Origin: Sulfitobacter sp. S223
GTDB taxonomy: Bacteria; Pseudomonadota; Alphaproteobacteria; Rhodobacterales; Rhodobacteraceae
NCBI RefSeq assembly: GCF_025143825.1
Contig: NZ_CP083560.1
Location: 930,001 to 994,000 of the forward strand
DNA length: 64,000 bases
Direction of reading: 5' to 3'
Each line of letters begins with the position of its first letter. Within the stretch, counting starts at the first letter, position 1. This document shows positions 54,866 to 62,718 of the stretch, in pieces. The notes beneath the pieces were generated by a model. The model did not search any database. It had not been told where the DNA came from and saw only the letters and a list, made by a program, of their open reading frames with translations. The translations under genes were made by a program, and so were the position numbers.

Positions 54866-55717
54866 TTAGTTGGTGCACGGGATTGGCAGGTTAACAACTT
54901 CGGCTCCGCGACGTGTACGGATGGTGCAAACCCTTTCCTGAGCCGCAGCGGGTGCTTCAATTTGCTCTTCGATGCCAAGCAGGTCCTTCTGATTGACCTC
55001 GATATTCTGCGCAATCTCGAGGTCATCGCCAACGCCAACCAGCGAAAGTGACAAGCGACCGGTGGACTGGGCCTGCGCCAGCGCGGCGACCTGGTTCGGG
55101 CTGACTGCAACTGTTACAGTACGTGCGATCTGCGCGCCTTCTACGTCACCGGAGCTTTGATCGACTGCGATCAGCGGCACTGTTTTTTCGATCAGCTTGG
55201 TCACTTCCAAACGGTCTTGGCCTCCGCCAACGCGGCCAGTCCAATAGACATCCACACGGTCACCGGGGCGCAGGAAGCCTGATACGCCGGATGATACGTC
55301 GACCCGGATTGCAAAGGCACGCATGCCACGTTCAAGCCGTGACGTAAGGCCGGCATCTTCGCCTGGCTTTGTTACCTTTATCTCCAGCAGTGCTTCGTCC
55401 TTTTCAATAGGGCGCAGCACAACGCGGGGCAGGTCGGTGTTGTCGGGAAAGATGACGGCCAGATCATCAAAATGGCCTTCGGGAAGGGCCGCAACAGGGA
55501 AGTCTACCGCCCGTACGTCGTCCTTACCGAGTTTTTCGCCATACTTCAGAGCGCGGTTCACAACAAAGATGCTCTTTGTCGGAACAATTTGGGATTTCGC
55601 GGCTTCTGCACGCGCAATGGCAGTTTTGTATTGGCCAATCTGGCCCTTTGCGAGATACACCGCGCCGCCAGCCAACGCGATGCCGACCAGCAGCACGAGT
55701 CCAAAGATCATACGCAT
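54866..55717 (-). CDS. cpaB: Flp pilus assembly protein CpaB (RcpC)
   Basis: This 283-aa protein has an N-terminal membrane anchor (about residues 4-24), then an SAF-type domain (about 45-120, beginning SIFVVNRALKYGEKL) and a CpaB-type C-terminal domain with FLRPGDRVDVYWTGRV. CpaB modulates the secretin in Tad systems. The C-terminal end contains two cysteines (VCTIRTRRGAEVVNLPIPC), which could form a disulfide. GAGGAAC is the ribosome site. Confidence 0.93.
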   Translation of the reverse strand: MRMIFGLVLLVGIALAGGAVYLAKGQIGQYKTAIARAEAAKSQIVPTKSIFVVNRALKYGEKLGKDDVRAVDFPVAALPEGHFDDLAVIFPDNTDLPRVVLRPIEKDEALLEIKVTKPGEDAGLTSRLERGMRAFAIRVDVSSGVSGFLRPGDRVDVYWTGRVGGGQDRLEVTKLIEKTVPLIAVDQSSGDVEGAQIARTVTVAVSPNQVAALAQAQSTGRLSLSLVGVGDDLEIAQNIEVNQKDLLGIEEQIEAPAAAQERVCTIRTRRGAEVVNLPIPCTN

Positions 55718-55756
55718 TTTGTGTTCCTCTTTCGATTAGGGTGGTTGAAAAGCTCT

Positions 55757-55770
55757 CCGGAAGTTTCCGG
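55757..55770. promoter_or_regulatory. 14-bp dyad upstream of cpaB
   Basis: CCGGAA and TTCCGG flank GT, 40-53 bases before the cpaB start. It is symmetric enough to be an operator or a tight hairpin. I have no stronger evidence. Confidence 0.25.
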
Positions 55771-55840
55771 TATGCCTTACGTTACCCTTGGATTGTGGCG
55801 GTATTGTATCCGAATGAGGGTCAATTGTGGCCCTGCGGGC

Positions 55841-56041
55841 TTATTGGTTCGGGTTGCGAAGTGCGTCCTGGTCGGTCTCTGTCAGGTACGTTCCAATGGA
55901 TGCACTCATTGCGCTGCTTGACTGCTTGATCGACACAAAGGCGGATATAGCAATCAGAATAATTGCTGCTGTAAGGACGACCCAGTCGACTGTGACTGCC
56001 CCGTCTTCGTCGTTCATGAAAGTATGGATATGCTTCATCAT
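55841..56041 (-). CDS. Flp-type pilin (second copy)
   Basis: This 66-aa Flp prepilin has a short charged leader ending in NDEDG, then AVTVDWVVLTAAIILIAISA, the hydrophobic helix that packs in the fibre, and a polar C-terminal tail. Cleavage after the Gly by the prepilin peptidase is predicted. The residues at +5/+6 of the mature protein are Asp-Trp, where classic Flp pilins have Glu-Tyr. The leader and first helix turn are nearly identical to those of the first pilin gene upstream. AAGAG lies seven bases before the ATG. Confidence 0.9.
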   Translation of the reverse strand: MMKHIHTFMNDEDGAVTVDWVVLTAAIILIAISAFVSIKQSSSAMSASIGTYLTETDQDALRNPNQ

Positions 56042-56091
56042 ATTGATACTCTTGTTTCTTATTTTGATAAGCGCGGTTGCGGGAATGAAAT

Positions 56092-56123
56092 AGGGGCTGC
56101 ATTCTATGCAGAACGCAGCCCCT
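56092..56123 (-). terminator. strong hairpin between the two pilin genes (second of two)
   Basis: AGGGGCTGC (56092-56100) pairs with GCAGCCCCT (56115-56123), and the loop itself pairs TTCT with AGAA around ATGC after one mismatch, giving a stem of about 13 bp. On the minus strand the tail is ATTTCATTCC, only weakly T-rich. It lies about 30-60 nt after the first pilin gene and may act as a partial terminator or mRNA stabiliser. Confidence 0.6.
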
Positions 56124-56129
56124 GAAATT

Positions 56130-56154
56130 TTAAGGTTGGGTTAGCAAACCTTAA
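56130..56154 (-). other. hairpin overlapping the stop of the first pilin gene
   Basis: TTAAGGTT (56130-56137) and AACCTTAA (56147-56154) form a perfect 8-bp inverted repeat with a 9-nt loop. It includes the pilin stop codon. With the next hairpin it forms a two-hairpin 3' structure on the pilin mRNA. Confidence 0.55.
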
Positions 56155-56360
56155 GGAGCGGTTTGTGTACCGAAGTCAGCAGCACCAACAGTCTGTGCGC
56201 CAAGGAAGTTACCTGTGTTGGAAGTCATGGACTCTGCACCGGATTTGATGGAGCCATAGGCAGCAATCGCCAGGCCAACAACCGCAGCTGTCAGAACAAC
56301 CCAGTCAACTGTTACGGCGCCGTCTTCGTCATTGCGGAAGTTTTTTACGAATTTCATCAT
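56151..56360 (-). CDS. Flp-type pilin (first copy, likely major)
   Basis: This 69-aa prepilin has the leader MMKFVKNFRNDEDG and the mature start AVTVDWVVLTAAVVGLAIAA, followed by a short Ser/Thr/Gly-rich tail. It differs from the second pilin mainly in the tail and shares the Asp-Trp at +5/+6. It is first in the locus, with a strong GGAGGG ribosome site and a candidate promoter upstream, so it is probably the main subunit. Strong hairpins lie directly downstream. The start at 56360 (MMKF) is preferred over an upstream in-frame ATG at 56402 because of the ribosome site. Confidence 0.92.
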   Translation of the reverse strand: MMKFVKNFRNDEDGAVTVDWVVLTAAVVGLAIAAYGSIKSGAESMTSNTGNFLGAQTVGAADFGTQTAP

Positions 56361-56456
56361 GTTGTATCCCTCCAAAGGATCTATAAGTTTTCTAGTTTCC
56401 AACCCTGTCTTGCGTCCCGGCCCGCTCTCATTCAGGCCTGCTTGACTTGGTATGAC

Positions 56457-56485
56457 GCTATATAGCTGGATGAATGGGGCATCAA
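56457..56485 (-). promoter_or_regulatory. candidate promoter for the first Flp pilin gene
   Basis: Reading the minus strand, TTGATG (+ strand 56480-56485) and TATAGC (56457-56462) lie 17 bp apart. Each matches its consensus at four of six positions. The transcript would start near 56450, about 90 nt before the pilin ATG. Confidence 0.4.
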
Positions 56486-56490
56486 TTTGA

Positions 56491-56502
56491 CCGCAATTGC
56501 GG
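56491..56502. promoter_or_regulatory. 12-bp palindrome in the pilin/transglycosylase divergent region
   Basis: CCGCAATTGCGG is a perfect palindrome just upstream of the candidate pilin promoter. The 360-bp gap 56361-56720 also contains an AT-rich stretch (56521-56594) with five TTAA sequences, two of them (56556-56559 and 56566-56569) spaced six bases apart. This is close to, but not equal to, the seven-base spacing of CtrA sites. No gene is seen in the gap. Confidence 0.35.
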
Positions 56503-56720
56503 CATTTACACTGGTAACCGTTAAAATCGCTATGTTTGCTTTAAGTAACTGATATTTAACGAGATTTAATATTTCCTTGAGCCTAAATAGTTAATTCATG
56601 CGTCCCAAACACCCCAATTGTGGCGAAATCGCCATCATCTATGGGCACATTTGCTGGATCGGGGGGGTATTTTGCGCAATATTAACGGAAAAAAGCAGTC
56701 CAAAAACGAGAGCAGGCATC

Positions 56721-57548
56721 ATGAAACGCACATCCCTATCTATTGTATTGGGTGCCGCCCTGGCATTTTCGCCCGTAGGAGCCGAACTAAGCGCAGATTC
56801 TCCGGCTCCGTTCGCTGACTTTAAACCGAAATTTGTAAAACCGCCCAAATCCGGGGCGCGCAAACGGGTAAAAGTGCAGATCAACCGACCTGCGCAAAAC
56901 GTGACGCCTGCGCCAGCCGCCGTCGCAGCAGCGCCATCGGGTGCAATCACACGGCCAAAGGGGGGGCAGTACGATTGGTTCTGGGCCAAGATTTCGCCGG
57001 ATGCAGCAGAATCCGGTCCGGGAAGGCTGGAAATGGCGATGAATACATTGTCTGCCTCCAATTCCCGTGTGCCTGCACCTCGCCTCCAGCAGATGCAGGA
57101 CATCGCAAAGGTCCATGGTGTGGATATTTTGCGCTCAACTATCGGGACGAAGGTGTCGCCAGCTTTGGCGCTTGCTGTGATCTCGGTTGAATCGTCCGGT
57201 AAGTCTGATGCCATCAGCAGTGCGGGCGCGCAGGGGCTTATGCAGTTGATGCCGGATACTGCCAGCCGTTTCGGCGTTACGGATAGTAATGTCGCCCAGC
57301 AGAACATTGCGGGCGGGATCAAATACCTTGATTGGCTGATGGGTGAGTTCGCCAATGATCCTATCTTGGTGCTTGCAGGATATAATGCGGGGGAGGGTTC
57401 TGTACGTAAACACGCAGGTGTGCCGCCATTTCCTGAAACCCGCGATTATGTGCCAAAGGTGCTGGCAGCATTCCAAGTGGCCAAGGGGCTATGTAAAACG
57501 CCGCCCGAGTTAATCTCGGACGGCTGCGTGTTTAACCAGATGAAGTAG
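56721..57548 (+). CDS. lytic transglycosylase (SLT domain)
   Basis: This 275-aa protein has a signal peptide (MKRTSLSIVLGAALAFSPVG), a Pro/Lys-rich and low-complexity stretch (about residues 40-80), and a C-terminal SLT transglycosylase domain. The catalytic Glu is E157 in ISVESSGKSD, and the following GAQGLMQLMPDTASRFGV, GIKYLDWL and LAGYNAGEGSV segments are characteristic. It cleaves peptidoglycan, and such enzymes open the wall for pili or secretion systems. It is divergent from the pilin genes. The start is the signal-peptide ATG at 56721; a longer frame starts at 56598. Confidence 0.92.
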   Translation: MKRTSLSIVLGAALAFSPVGAELSADSPAPFADFKPKFVKPPKSGARKRVKVQINRPAQNVTPAPAAVAAAPSGAITRPKGGQYDWFWAKISPDAAESGPGRLEMAMNTLSASNSRVPAPRLQQMQDIAKVHGVDILRSTIGTKVSPALALAVISVESSGKSDAISSAGAQGLMQLMPDTASRFGVTDSNVAQQNIAGGIKYLDWLMGEFANDPILVLAGYNAGEGSVRKHAGVPPFPETRDYVPKVLAAFQVAKGLCKTPPELISDGCVFNQMK

Positions 57549-57593
57549 AGAGCGGGCAAAGCCTAACTTTGAGACTTTGCCAGCACCTTGTTA

Positions 57594-58214
57594 TCAGACC
57601 AAAGTAGCGTCGGTTGCAGCGCGTAGCTCTTCTTCTGTGACGCCCTCGGCACATTCAACGATGCGCAGGCCGCCTTCGACCACGTCCAGCACACCCATAT
57701 TAGTGATGATGCGGTCTACGACGCCTTTACCGGTTAGTGGCAGCGTGCATTCCTTCAGTACTTTGCTTTCGCCGTGCTTGTTGGCGTGATCCATAACCAC
57801 GATCACGCGGCCAACGCCGGCCACCAGATCCATGGCACCGCCCATGCCTTTGACCAGCTTGCCGGGAATCATCCAGTTTGCCAGATCACCGTTTTCGGCA
57901 ACTTCCATCGCACCAAGAATCGCAGCAGCGATCTTACCACCACGGATCATCGCGAAAGAGGTGGCAGAGTCGAAATACGCCGTGCGGTCCATTTCTGTGA
58001 TCGTCTGCTTGCCTGCGTTGATCAGGTCGGGGTCCTCGTCACCCTCATAGGGAAAGGGACCCATGCCCAGCATGCCGTTCTCTGATTGCAGGGTGATGTC
58101 TTTGTCACCCACATAGTTGGCAACCAGTGTCGGAATGCCAATCCCAAGGTTTACATACATGCCGTCTTCAAGTTCTTGCGCGGCGCGTGCTGCCATTTGA
58201 TTGCGATCCCACAT
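57594..58214 (-). CDS. scoB: 3-oxoacid CoA-transferase subunit B
   Basis: With subunit A it transfers CoA from succinyl-CoA to acetoacetate or similar 3-oxoacids. The 206-aa subunit has the catalytic Glu E45 in the SENG motif (LQSENGMLG) and a GIPTL segment near residue 26. It starts three bases after the end of scoA. The pair would let the cell use acetoacetate and ketone-type intermediates. Confidence 0.94.
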   Translation of the reverse strand: MWDRNQMAARAAQELEDGMYVNLGIGIPTLVANYVGDKDITLQSENGMLGMGPFPYEGDEDPDLINAGKQTITEMDRTAYFDSATSFAMIRGGKIAAAILGAMEVAENGDLANWMIPGKLVKGMGGAMDLVAGVGRVIVVMDHANKHGESKVLKECTLPLTGKGVVDRIITNMGVLDVVEGGLRIVECAEGVTEEELRAATDATLV

Positions 58215-58216
58215 GA

Positions 58217-58921
58217 TTATGCTTCCTCACGTTTACGGGTTGTGCGCTGTTCGATGCGCTTTTCGTGCGTGCCCTGAATGATGCGATGCACATAGATACC
58301 GGGGAGGTGGATGTGGTCGGGATCAAGGCTACCTGTCGGTACGATCTCTTCGACTTCGACGATGCAGACCTTTCCGCATGTCGCCGCCGGCGGGTTAAAG
58401 TTGCGCGCGGTCTTGCGGAAGATCAGGTTGCCCGTTTCATCTGCTTTCCAGGCTTTGACGATCGAGAGATCGGCAAAAATACCCTCTTCAAGGATATAGT
58501 CCTGACCGTTCCAATTCTTTACGTCCTTGCCTTCGGCAATCACTGTGCCGACGCCCGTCTTTGTGTAAAAGCCCGGAATGCCTGCACCGCCTGCGCGCAT
58601 ACGCTCGGCCAATGTGCCTTGTGGCGTGAATTCCAGCTCCAGCTCGCCAGAGAGATACTGGCGCATGAATTCGGCGTTCTCACCCACATAAGAGGATATC
58701 ATCTTTTTTACCTGTTTGGTCTGCAACAGGATGCCGATACCGAAATCATCCACACCGGCGTTGTTGGACGCAAAGGTCAGATCTTTGACGCCGGCATCGC
58801 GGATCGCGGCCAGCAGTAGTTCGGGGATGCCAGATAGGCCGAAACCACCTGAGGCGATCAGCATACCGTCCTCAAGGACCCCCTCTAGGGCCTCTGCGGC
58901 GTTTTGATAGACTTTTTTCAT
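58217..58921 (-). CDS. scoA: 3-oxoacid CoA-transferase subunit A
   Basis: The 234-aa A subunit has the [12 protein letters not shown] segment (near 23-34), the nucleotide-binding [12 protein letters not shown] and the [24 protein letters not shown] consensus near 100-125. The start at 58921 ([12 protein letters not shown]) has GGGGAG nine bases upstream; a longer frame to 58972 adds unrelated residues. It forms an operon with scoB. Confidence 0.94.
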   Translation of the reverse strand: MKKVYQNAAEALEGVLEDGMLIASGGFGLSGIPELLLAAIRDAGVKDLTFASNNAGVDDFGIGILLQTKQVKKMISSYVGENAEFMRQYLSGELELEFTPQGTLAERMRAGGAGIPGFYTKTGVGTVIAEGKDVKNWNGQDYILEEGIFADLSIVKAWKADETGNLIFRKTARNFNPPAATCGKVCIVEVEEIVPTGSLDPDHIHLPGIYVHRIIQGTHEKRIEQRTTRKREEA

Positions 58922-59016
58922 CAGATGGTGCTCCCCTTCCGTGTGTACGTTCAGGGCAATATGTGACGGCACGTCATTCCCATGTCAATGGAATGCCGCG
59001 CCGCGGCAGAGGCCTG

Positions 59017-59583
59017 TCAGATAATGCGAACCTGCGTCCCTACCGGAGCGGCTTCGTAGAGCTCTGCAATCATTCTGTTATATAGACCAATGCAGCCACT
59101 TGAGGATTGGCGGCCGATTTTGCGTTGGTCGTGGGTGCCGTGAATCAGATAGGCAGGCCATCCAAGATACATCGCATGTGTGCCCAGTGGATTGTGGGGG
59201 CCGGGTGGCATGTACTTAAGGTCGGGGTTTTCTTCGATCATGGACGGGGTCGGTGTCCAGTCGGGCCCGACACGCTTGCGTACGATGGTCGTAAAGCCTC
59301 GTTTTGTCAGCTCGTCACTGCGTGGCACAGATGTTGGGTAAACTTTGTATGTCTTGCCATCCCCGCTCCAGAAGTGCAGCGCACGAGAGCTGGTGTCTGC
59401 AATGATACTCGCCTTTCCAAGGGTATCGAAATGATCCTGCCAGTCATGTGTAGAGAAACCCATTATGTTGTGGCGGTTCACTGATGGGCGGGCACTTTGC
59501 TTAGCCAAAAGAAGGGAAGGAGCCGAAAGGGCCAAACCTGTCGCGCCCAGCATCAGCCGGCGCGTCACTCGTGAAGTCGTCAT
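59017..59583 (-). CDS. L,D-transpeptidase (YkuD) family protein
   Basis: These enzymes form 3-3 crosslinks in peptidoglycan or attach lipoproteins to it. The 188-aa protein has a twin-arginine-like signal (TSRVTRRLMLGATGL) and the catalytic Cys164. The first motif His is H148 (IHGTHD). The canonical SHGC motif reads SSGC, and the usual Arg after it is Gly (SSGCIGL). Activity is therefore probable but not certain. It is a single gene between scoA and topA. Confidence 0.85.
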   Translation of the reverse strand: MTTSRVTRRLMLGATGLALSAPSLLLAKQSARPSVNRHNIMGFSTHDWQDHFDTLGKASIIADTSSRALHFWSGDGKTYKVYPTSVPRSDELTKRGFTTIVRKRVGPDWTPTPSMIEENPDLKYMPPGPHNPLGTHAMYLGWPAYLIHGTHDQRKIGRQSSSGCIGLYNRMIAELYEAAPVGTQVRII

Positions 59584-59596
59584 ACTGCTCTCGTTT

Positions 59597-59615
59597 TCTG
59601 CTCGTTTTGAGCAGA
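59597..59615. other. hairpin upstream of the L,D-transpeptidase gene
   Basis: TCTGCTC (59597-59603) and GAGCAGA (59609-59615) form a perfect 7-bp inverted repeat around GTTTT, 14-32 bases before the start. It could sequester the leader or be an operator. Confidence 0.3.
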
Positions 59616-59650
59616 AGCAATCACATAATGTAGAAATTACAAAGCGCGGA

Positions 59651-59693
59651 GCAGGGATGCCTCATGTTTTTTGCAAAACTGCGACATCCCTGC
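59651..59693 (-). terminator. candidate terminator after topA
   Basis: GCAGGGATG (59651-59659) pairs with CATCCCTGC (59685-59693) on the topA side, with an inner GTTTT/AAAAC pairing in the loop. The minus-strand tail TCCGCGCTTTGTAATTT is only partly T-rich. It starts seven bases after the topA stop. Confidence 0.45.
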
Positions 59694-59699
59694 GCCGGA

Positions 59700-62474
59700 T
59701 TATTCTTCGCTCTTTTTCGCGGCGGGCTTCTTAGCCGCCGTTTTCTTCGCAGCAGGTTTCTTTGCTGGCGCTTTCTTCTTTGCTGCCGGTTTCTTGGCAG
59801 GGGCCTTCTTTTTTGCAGACGGTTTTTTCTTGCCCGCCTTTTCGGCGCGCTCGTCTATCAGGTGAATGGCTTGCGCCAGTGTGATTTCTTCGGGGTCTAC
59901 CGTGTCGGGAATGGTCGCGTTGATCTTCTCCCACTTCACGTAAGGCCCATATTTGCCTTTCATCACATTGACCGGCCCACCTGCTTCGGGGTGTTCGCCC
60001 AGCTCACGCAAGGGTGCTGCCGCCTTACCGCGTGCCCCGCGTGAGGCAACCTTTTCCGCCAGCAGCTGAACCGCGCGGTTCATGCCAACGGTAAAGACTT
60101 CGTCGATCCCCTCAAGGTTGGCATTGGTGCCACCGCGATCAGACGTGCTGGGCGCGTGTTTAAGGTAGGGGCCGTAGCGGCCAATGTTGGCCCAGACCAT
60201 GATTCCGTCTTCTGGGTGGGGGCCAATTTCGCGCGGCAATGACAACAGCATCACGGCACGCTCAAGGTCCAGTTCTTCAGGCGGCCAGTCCTTTGGAATT
60301 GACTGGCGCGGAGGTTTTTTGTTTTCTTCGGTGACTTCGCCGCGTTGCACATACGGGCCAAAGCGACCTTTGAACACGCGAATCTCATCGCCTAGGTCCT
60401 CGCCCAAAAGCTTACCTTCTGGAGGAATAGCCGACGCTTCAGCTTCAGGATTCGGCGGGCCGAAGGGGCGGGTATAGCGGCATTCAGGATAGTTGGAGCA
60501 CCCGATGAAGGCACCACCAGAGCGTGCTGTGCGCATGCTGAGGCGACCTGCGCCACAGTTAGGGCATAGACGCGGGTCTGATCCATCTTCTGTCGGCGGG
60601 AAGAGGTGAGGCGCCAACACATCGTTGATTTTCTCAAGCACTTCCGTGATCCGCAGTTCTGACGTTTCTGCAATTGCAGCAGAGAAGTCGCGCCAGAAGC
60701 GGTCGAGGACAGCCTTATACTCCGCATCACCGGCAGAAACTTTATCCAGCTGGTCTTCCAGATCGGCTGTAAAATCGTATCCAATATAACGACGGAAGTA
60801 GTTCTCAAGGAATGCTGTAACGAGACGGCCTTTGTCTTCGGGTATCAGGCGCTGGCCTTCACGCCGAACATAGCCGCGATCCTGAATTGTTGTGACAATG
60901 CTCGCGTATGTGGACGGGCGACCAATGCCGAGCTCTTCCATCCGCTTGACCAGCGTGGCCTCGGTATACCGTGGGGGCGGCTGGGTGAAATGCTGTGCCC
61001 CTAAAACCGCGTCTTTCTCAGCCAACAGCGCACCTGACTTGCGCTGCATGCCGGATGGTCCTTTGTCGCCCGCGTCAATCAACTCTTCGCTCGTAAGACC
61101 AGCGGCCTTGCCGAACTCTTCGCTATAGCGCGCGGCTGCTGCTTTTTTCAGGGCATCGCCCTGCCTGATCTGGGGAAGGCGGCGTTCGTCTTCATCGGTG
61201 ACGTCATCGCGGCCTTCCTCATAGACTTTGAGGAACCCGTCAAAAAGAACAACCTGCCCCGTGGCGCGCAAATTCACCTGACTGTCCGCCGAGGAAATAT
61301 CTACCGTAGTCCGTTCAAGCCGGGCACTTTCCATCTGGCAGGCAAGCGTGCGTTTCCAGATCAGATCATAAAGTTTGCGCTGGTCGCCATCCATGAGCTT
61401 GAGCGCGTCGGCGTCTTTGGACATCTCGGTGGGGCGTACGCATTCGTGGGCTTCTTGCGCGTTCTTGGCCTTGTTCTTGTAGACGCGCGGGCTGGAAGGC
61501 ACATATTGGCTGCCATAGCGATCAGAGATCGCATCACGCGCCATTTGTACTGCTTCCGGTGCCATATCAATGCCATCTGTCCGCATGTAGGTGATGTGAC
61601 CCGCCTCATAGAGACGCTGGGCGGTGCTCATGGTCTGGCGTGCGCCCATGCCGAATTTCCGGCTCGCCTCTTGCTGGAGGGTCGACGTCATAAAGGGGGC
61701 AGAAGGGTTGCGCGTTGCCGGTTTTGCTTCAACCGAAGCAACCTTTAGATCGCGGCTGGATACAGCCTGCACGGCCATTTCGGCCTTTGTCGCATCCCCA
61801 AGGTCGAATTTATCAAGCTTCTTGCCAGCAAGTTCGGTCAGCCGTGCCTCAAATTCCTGACCAGACGGTGTGCTGAGCAGCGCCTTTACACTCCAGTATT
61901 CGCGGGGGCGGAACGCTTCGATCTCCATCTCGCGTTCGACAATCAGCCGCAGGGTGACAGACTGCACACGGCCAGCGGATTTGGCGCCGGGCAGCTTGCG
62001 CCACAGAACCGGGCTAAGGTTGAAGCCCACCAAATAATCAAGCGCACGGCGGGCAAGGTATGCTTCCACAAGAGGCATATCCACCTGACGGGGGTTTTTC
62101 ATCGCCTCGGTCACAGCCGATTTGGTGATGGCGTTAAACACAACACGGCTTACAGGTGTGTCTTTCTTGATCGACTTGCGCTGTGTCAAAGCTTCTTGAA
62201 GATGCCAGCTGATCGCTTCGCCTTCGCGGTCGGGGTCAGTCGCGAGAATGAGTTCATTGTCATTCTTCAGCGCATCGGCAATCGCTTTCATGTGCTTTTT
62301 CGAGCCTGAGTCGACTTCCCACATCATCTCGAAATCGTTTTCTGTATCGACCGATCCGTTCTTGGGAGGCAGGTCACGTACGTGGCCGTAAGAGGCCAGA
62401 ACCGTAAAATTGTCACCGAGATATTTGTTGATCGTCTTGGCCTTGGCGGGAGATTCGACAACGACTACTGGCAT
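59700..62474 (-). CDS. topA: DNA topoisomerase I
   Basis: TopA relaxes negative supercoils. The 924-aa protein has the Toprim domain (VVESPAKAKTINKYLG at residues 4-19 and ATDPDREGEAISWHL near 78), the active-site Tyr Y296 in ITYMRTDGIDM, C-terminal zinc ribbons with CPNCGAGRLSM and GCSNYPECRYT, and Topo_C repeats. It ends in a tail of about 45 residues that is mostly Lys, Ala and Pro (repeats of KKxPAKK). The low-complexity tail probably binds DNA or RNA and is common in topoisomerases of this group. Confidence 0.97.
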   Translation of the reverse strand: MPVVVVESPAKAKTINKYLGDNFTVLASYGHVRDLPPKNGSVDTENDFEMMWEVDSGSKKHMKAIADALKNDNELILATDPDREGEAISWHLQEALTQRKSIKKDTPVSRVVFNAITKSAVTEAMKNPRQVDMPLVEAYLARRALDYLVGFNLSPVLWRKLPGAKSAGRVQSVTLRLIVEREMEIEAFRPREYWSVKALLSTPSGQEFEARLTELAGKKLDKFDLGDATKAEMAVQAVSSRDLKVASVEAKPATRNPSAPFMTSTLQQEASRKFGMGARQTMSTAQRLYEAGHITYMRTDGIDMAPEAVQMARDAISDRYGSQYVPSSPRVYKNKAKNAQEAHECVRPTEMSKDADALKLMDGDQRKLYDLIWKRTLACQMESARLERTTVDISSADSQVNLRATGQVVLFDGFLKVYEEGRDDVTDEDERRLPQIRQGDALKKAAAARYSEEFGKAAGLTSEELIDAGDKGPSGMQRKSGALLAEKDAVLGAQHFTQPPPRYTEATLVKRMEELGIGRPSTYASIVTTIQDRGYVRREGQRLIPEDKGRLVTAFLENYFRRYIGYDFTADLEDQLDKVSAGDAEYKAVLDRFWRDFSAAIAETSELRITEVLEKINDVLAPHLFPPTEDGSDPRLCPNCGAGRLSMRTARSGGAFIGCSNYPECRYTRPFGPPNPEAEASAIPPEGKLLGEDLGDEIRVFKGRFGPYVQRGEVTEENKKPPRQSIPKDWPPEELDLERAVMLLSLPREIGPHPEDGIMVWANIGRYGPYLKHAPSTSDRGGTNANLEGIDEVFTVGMNRAVQLLAEKVASRGARGKAAAPLRELGEHPEAGGPVNVMKGKYGPYVKWEKINATIPDTVDPEEITLAQAIHLIDERAEKAGKKKPSAKKKAPAKKPAAKKKAPAKKPAAKKTAAKKPAAKKSEE

Positions 62475-62718
62475 AAAACTAAGGTCCTTCGACGGGGTGT
62501 TTTGCGGCGTCTATGGCCTTTGACATGTGGGATGCAAGGGGTCTTTGTCAATGCGTACCGCTGTGATGTCGTGGATCATACTGTTGAAACGCACCTGAAT
62601 ATGCTGGCTTTTGCTGTGTAATCTGTCGCTGAATTCAGGGATTGAAATCCTGTTGTGTGCATCTTGTCGCAGATATTCATCGCTGTGGCGTTGAGGTGGC
62701 GGTGCGCTAAGACCAGTG

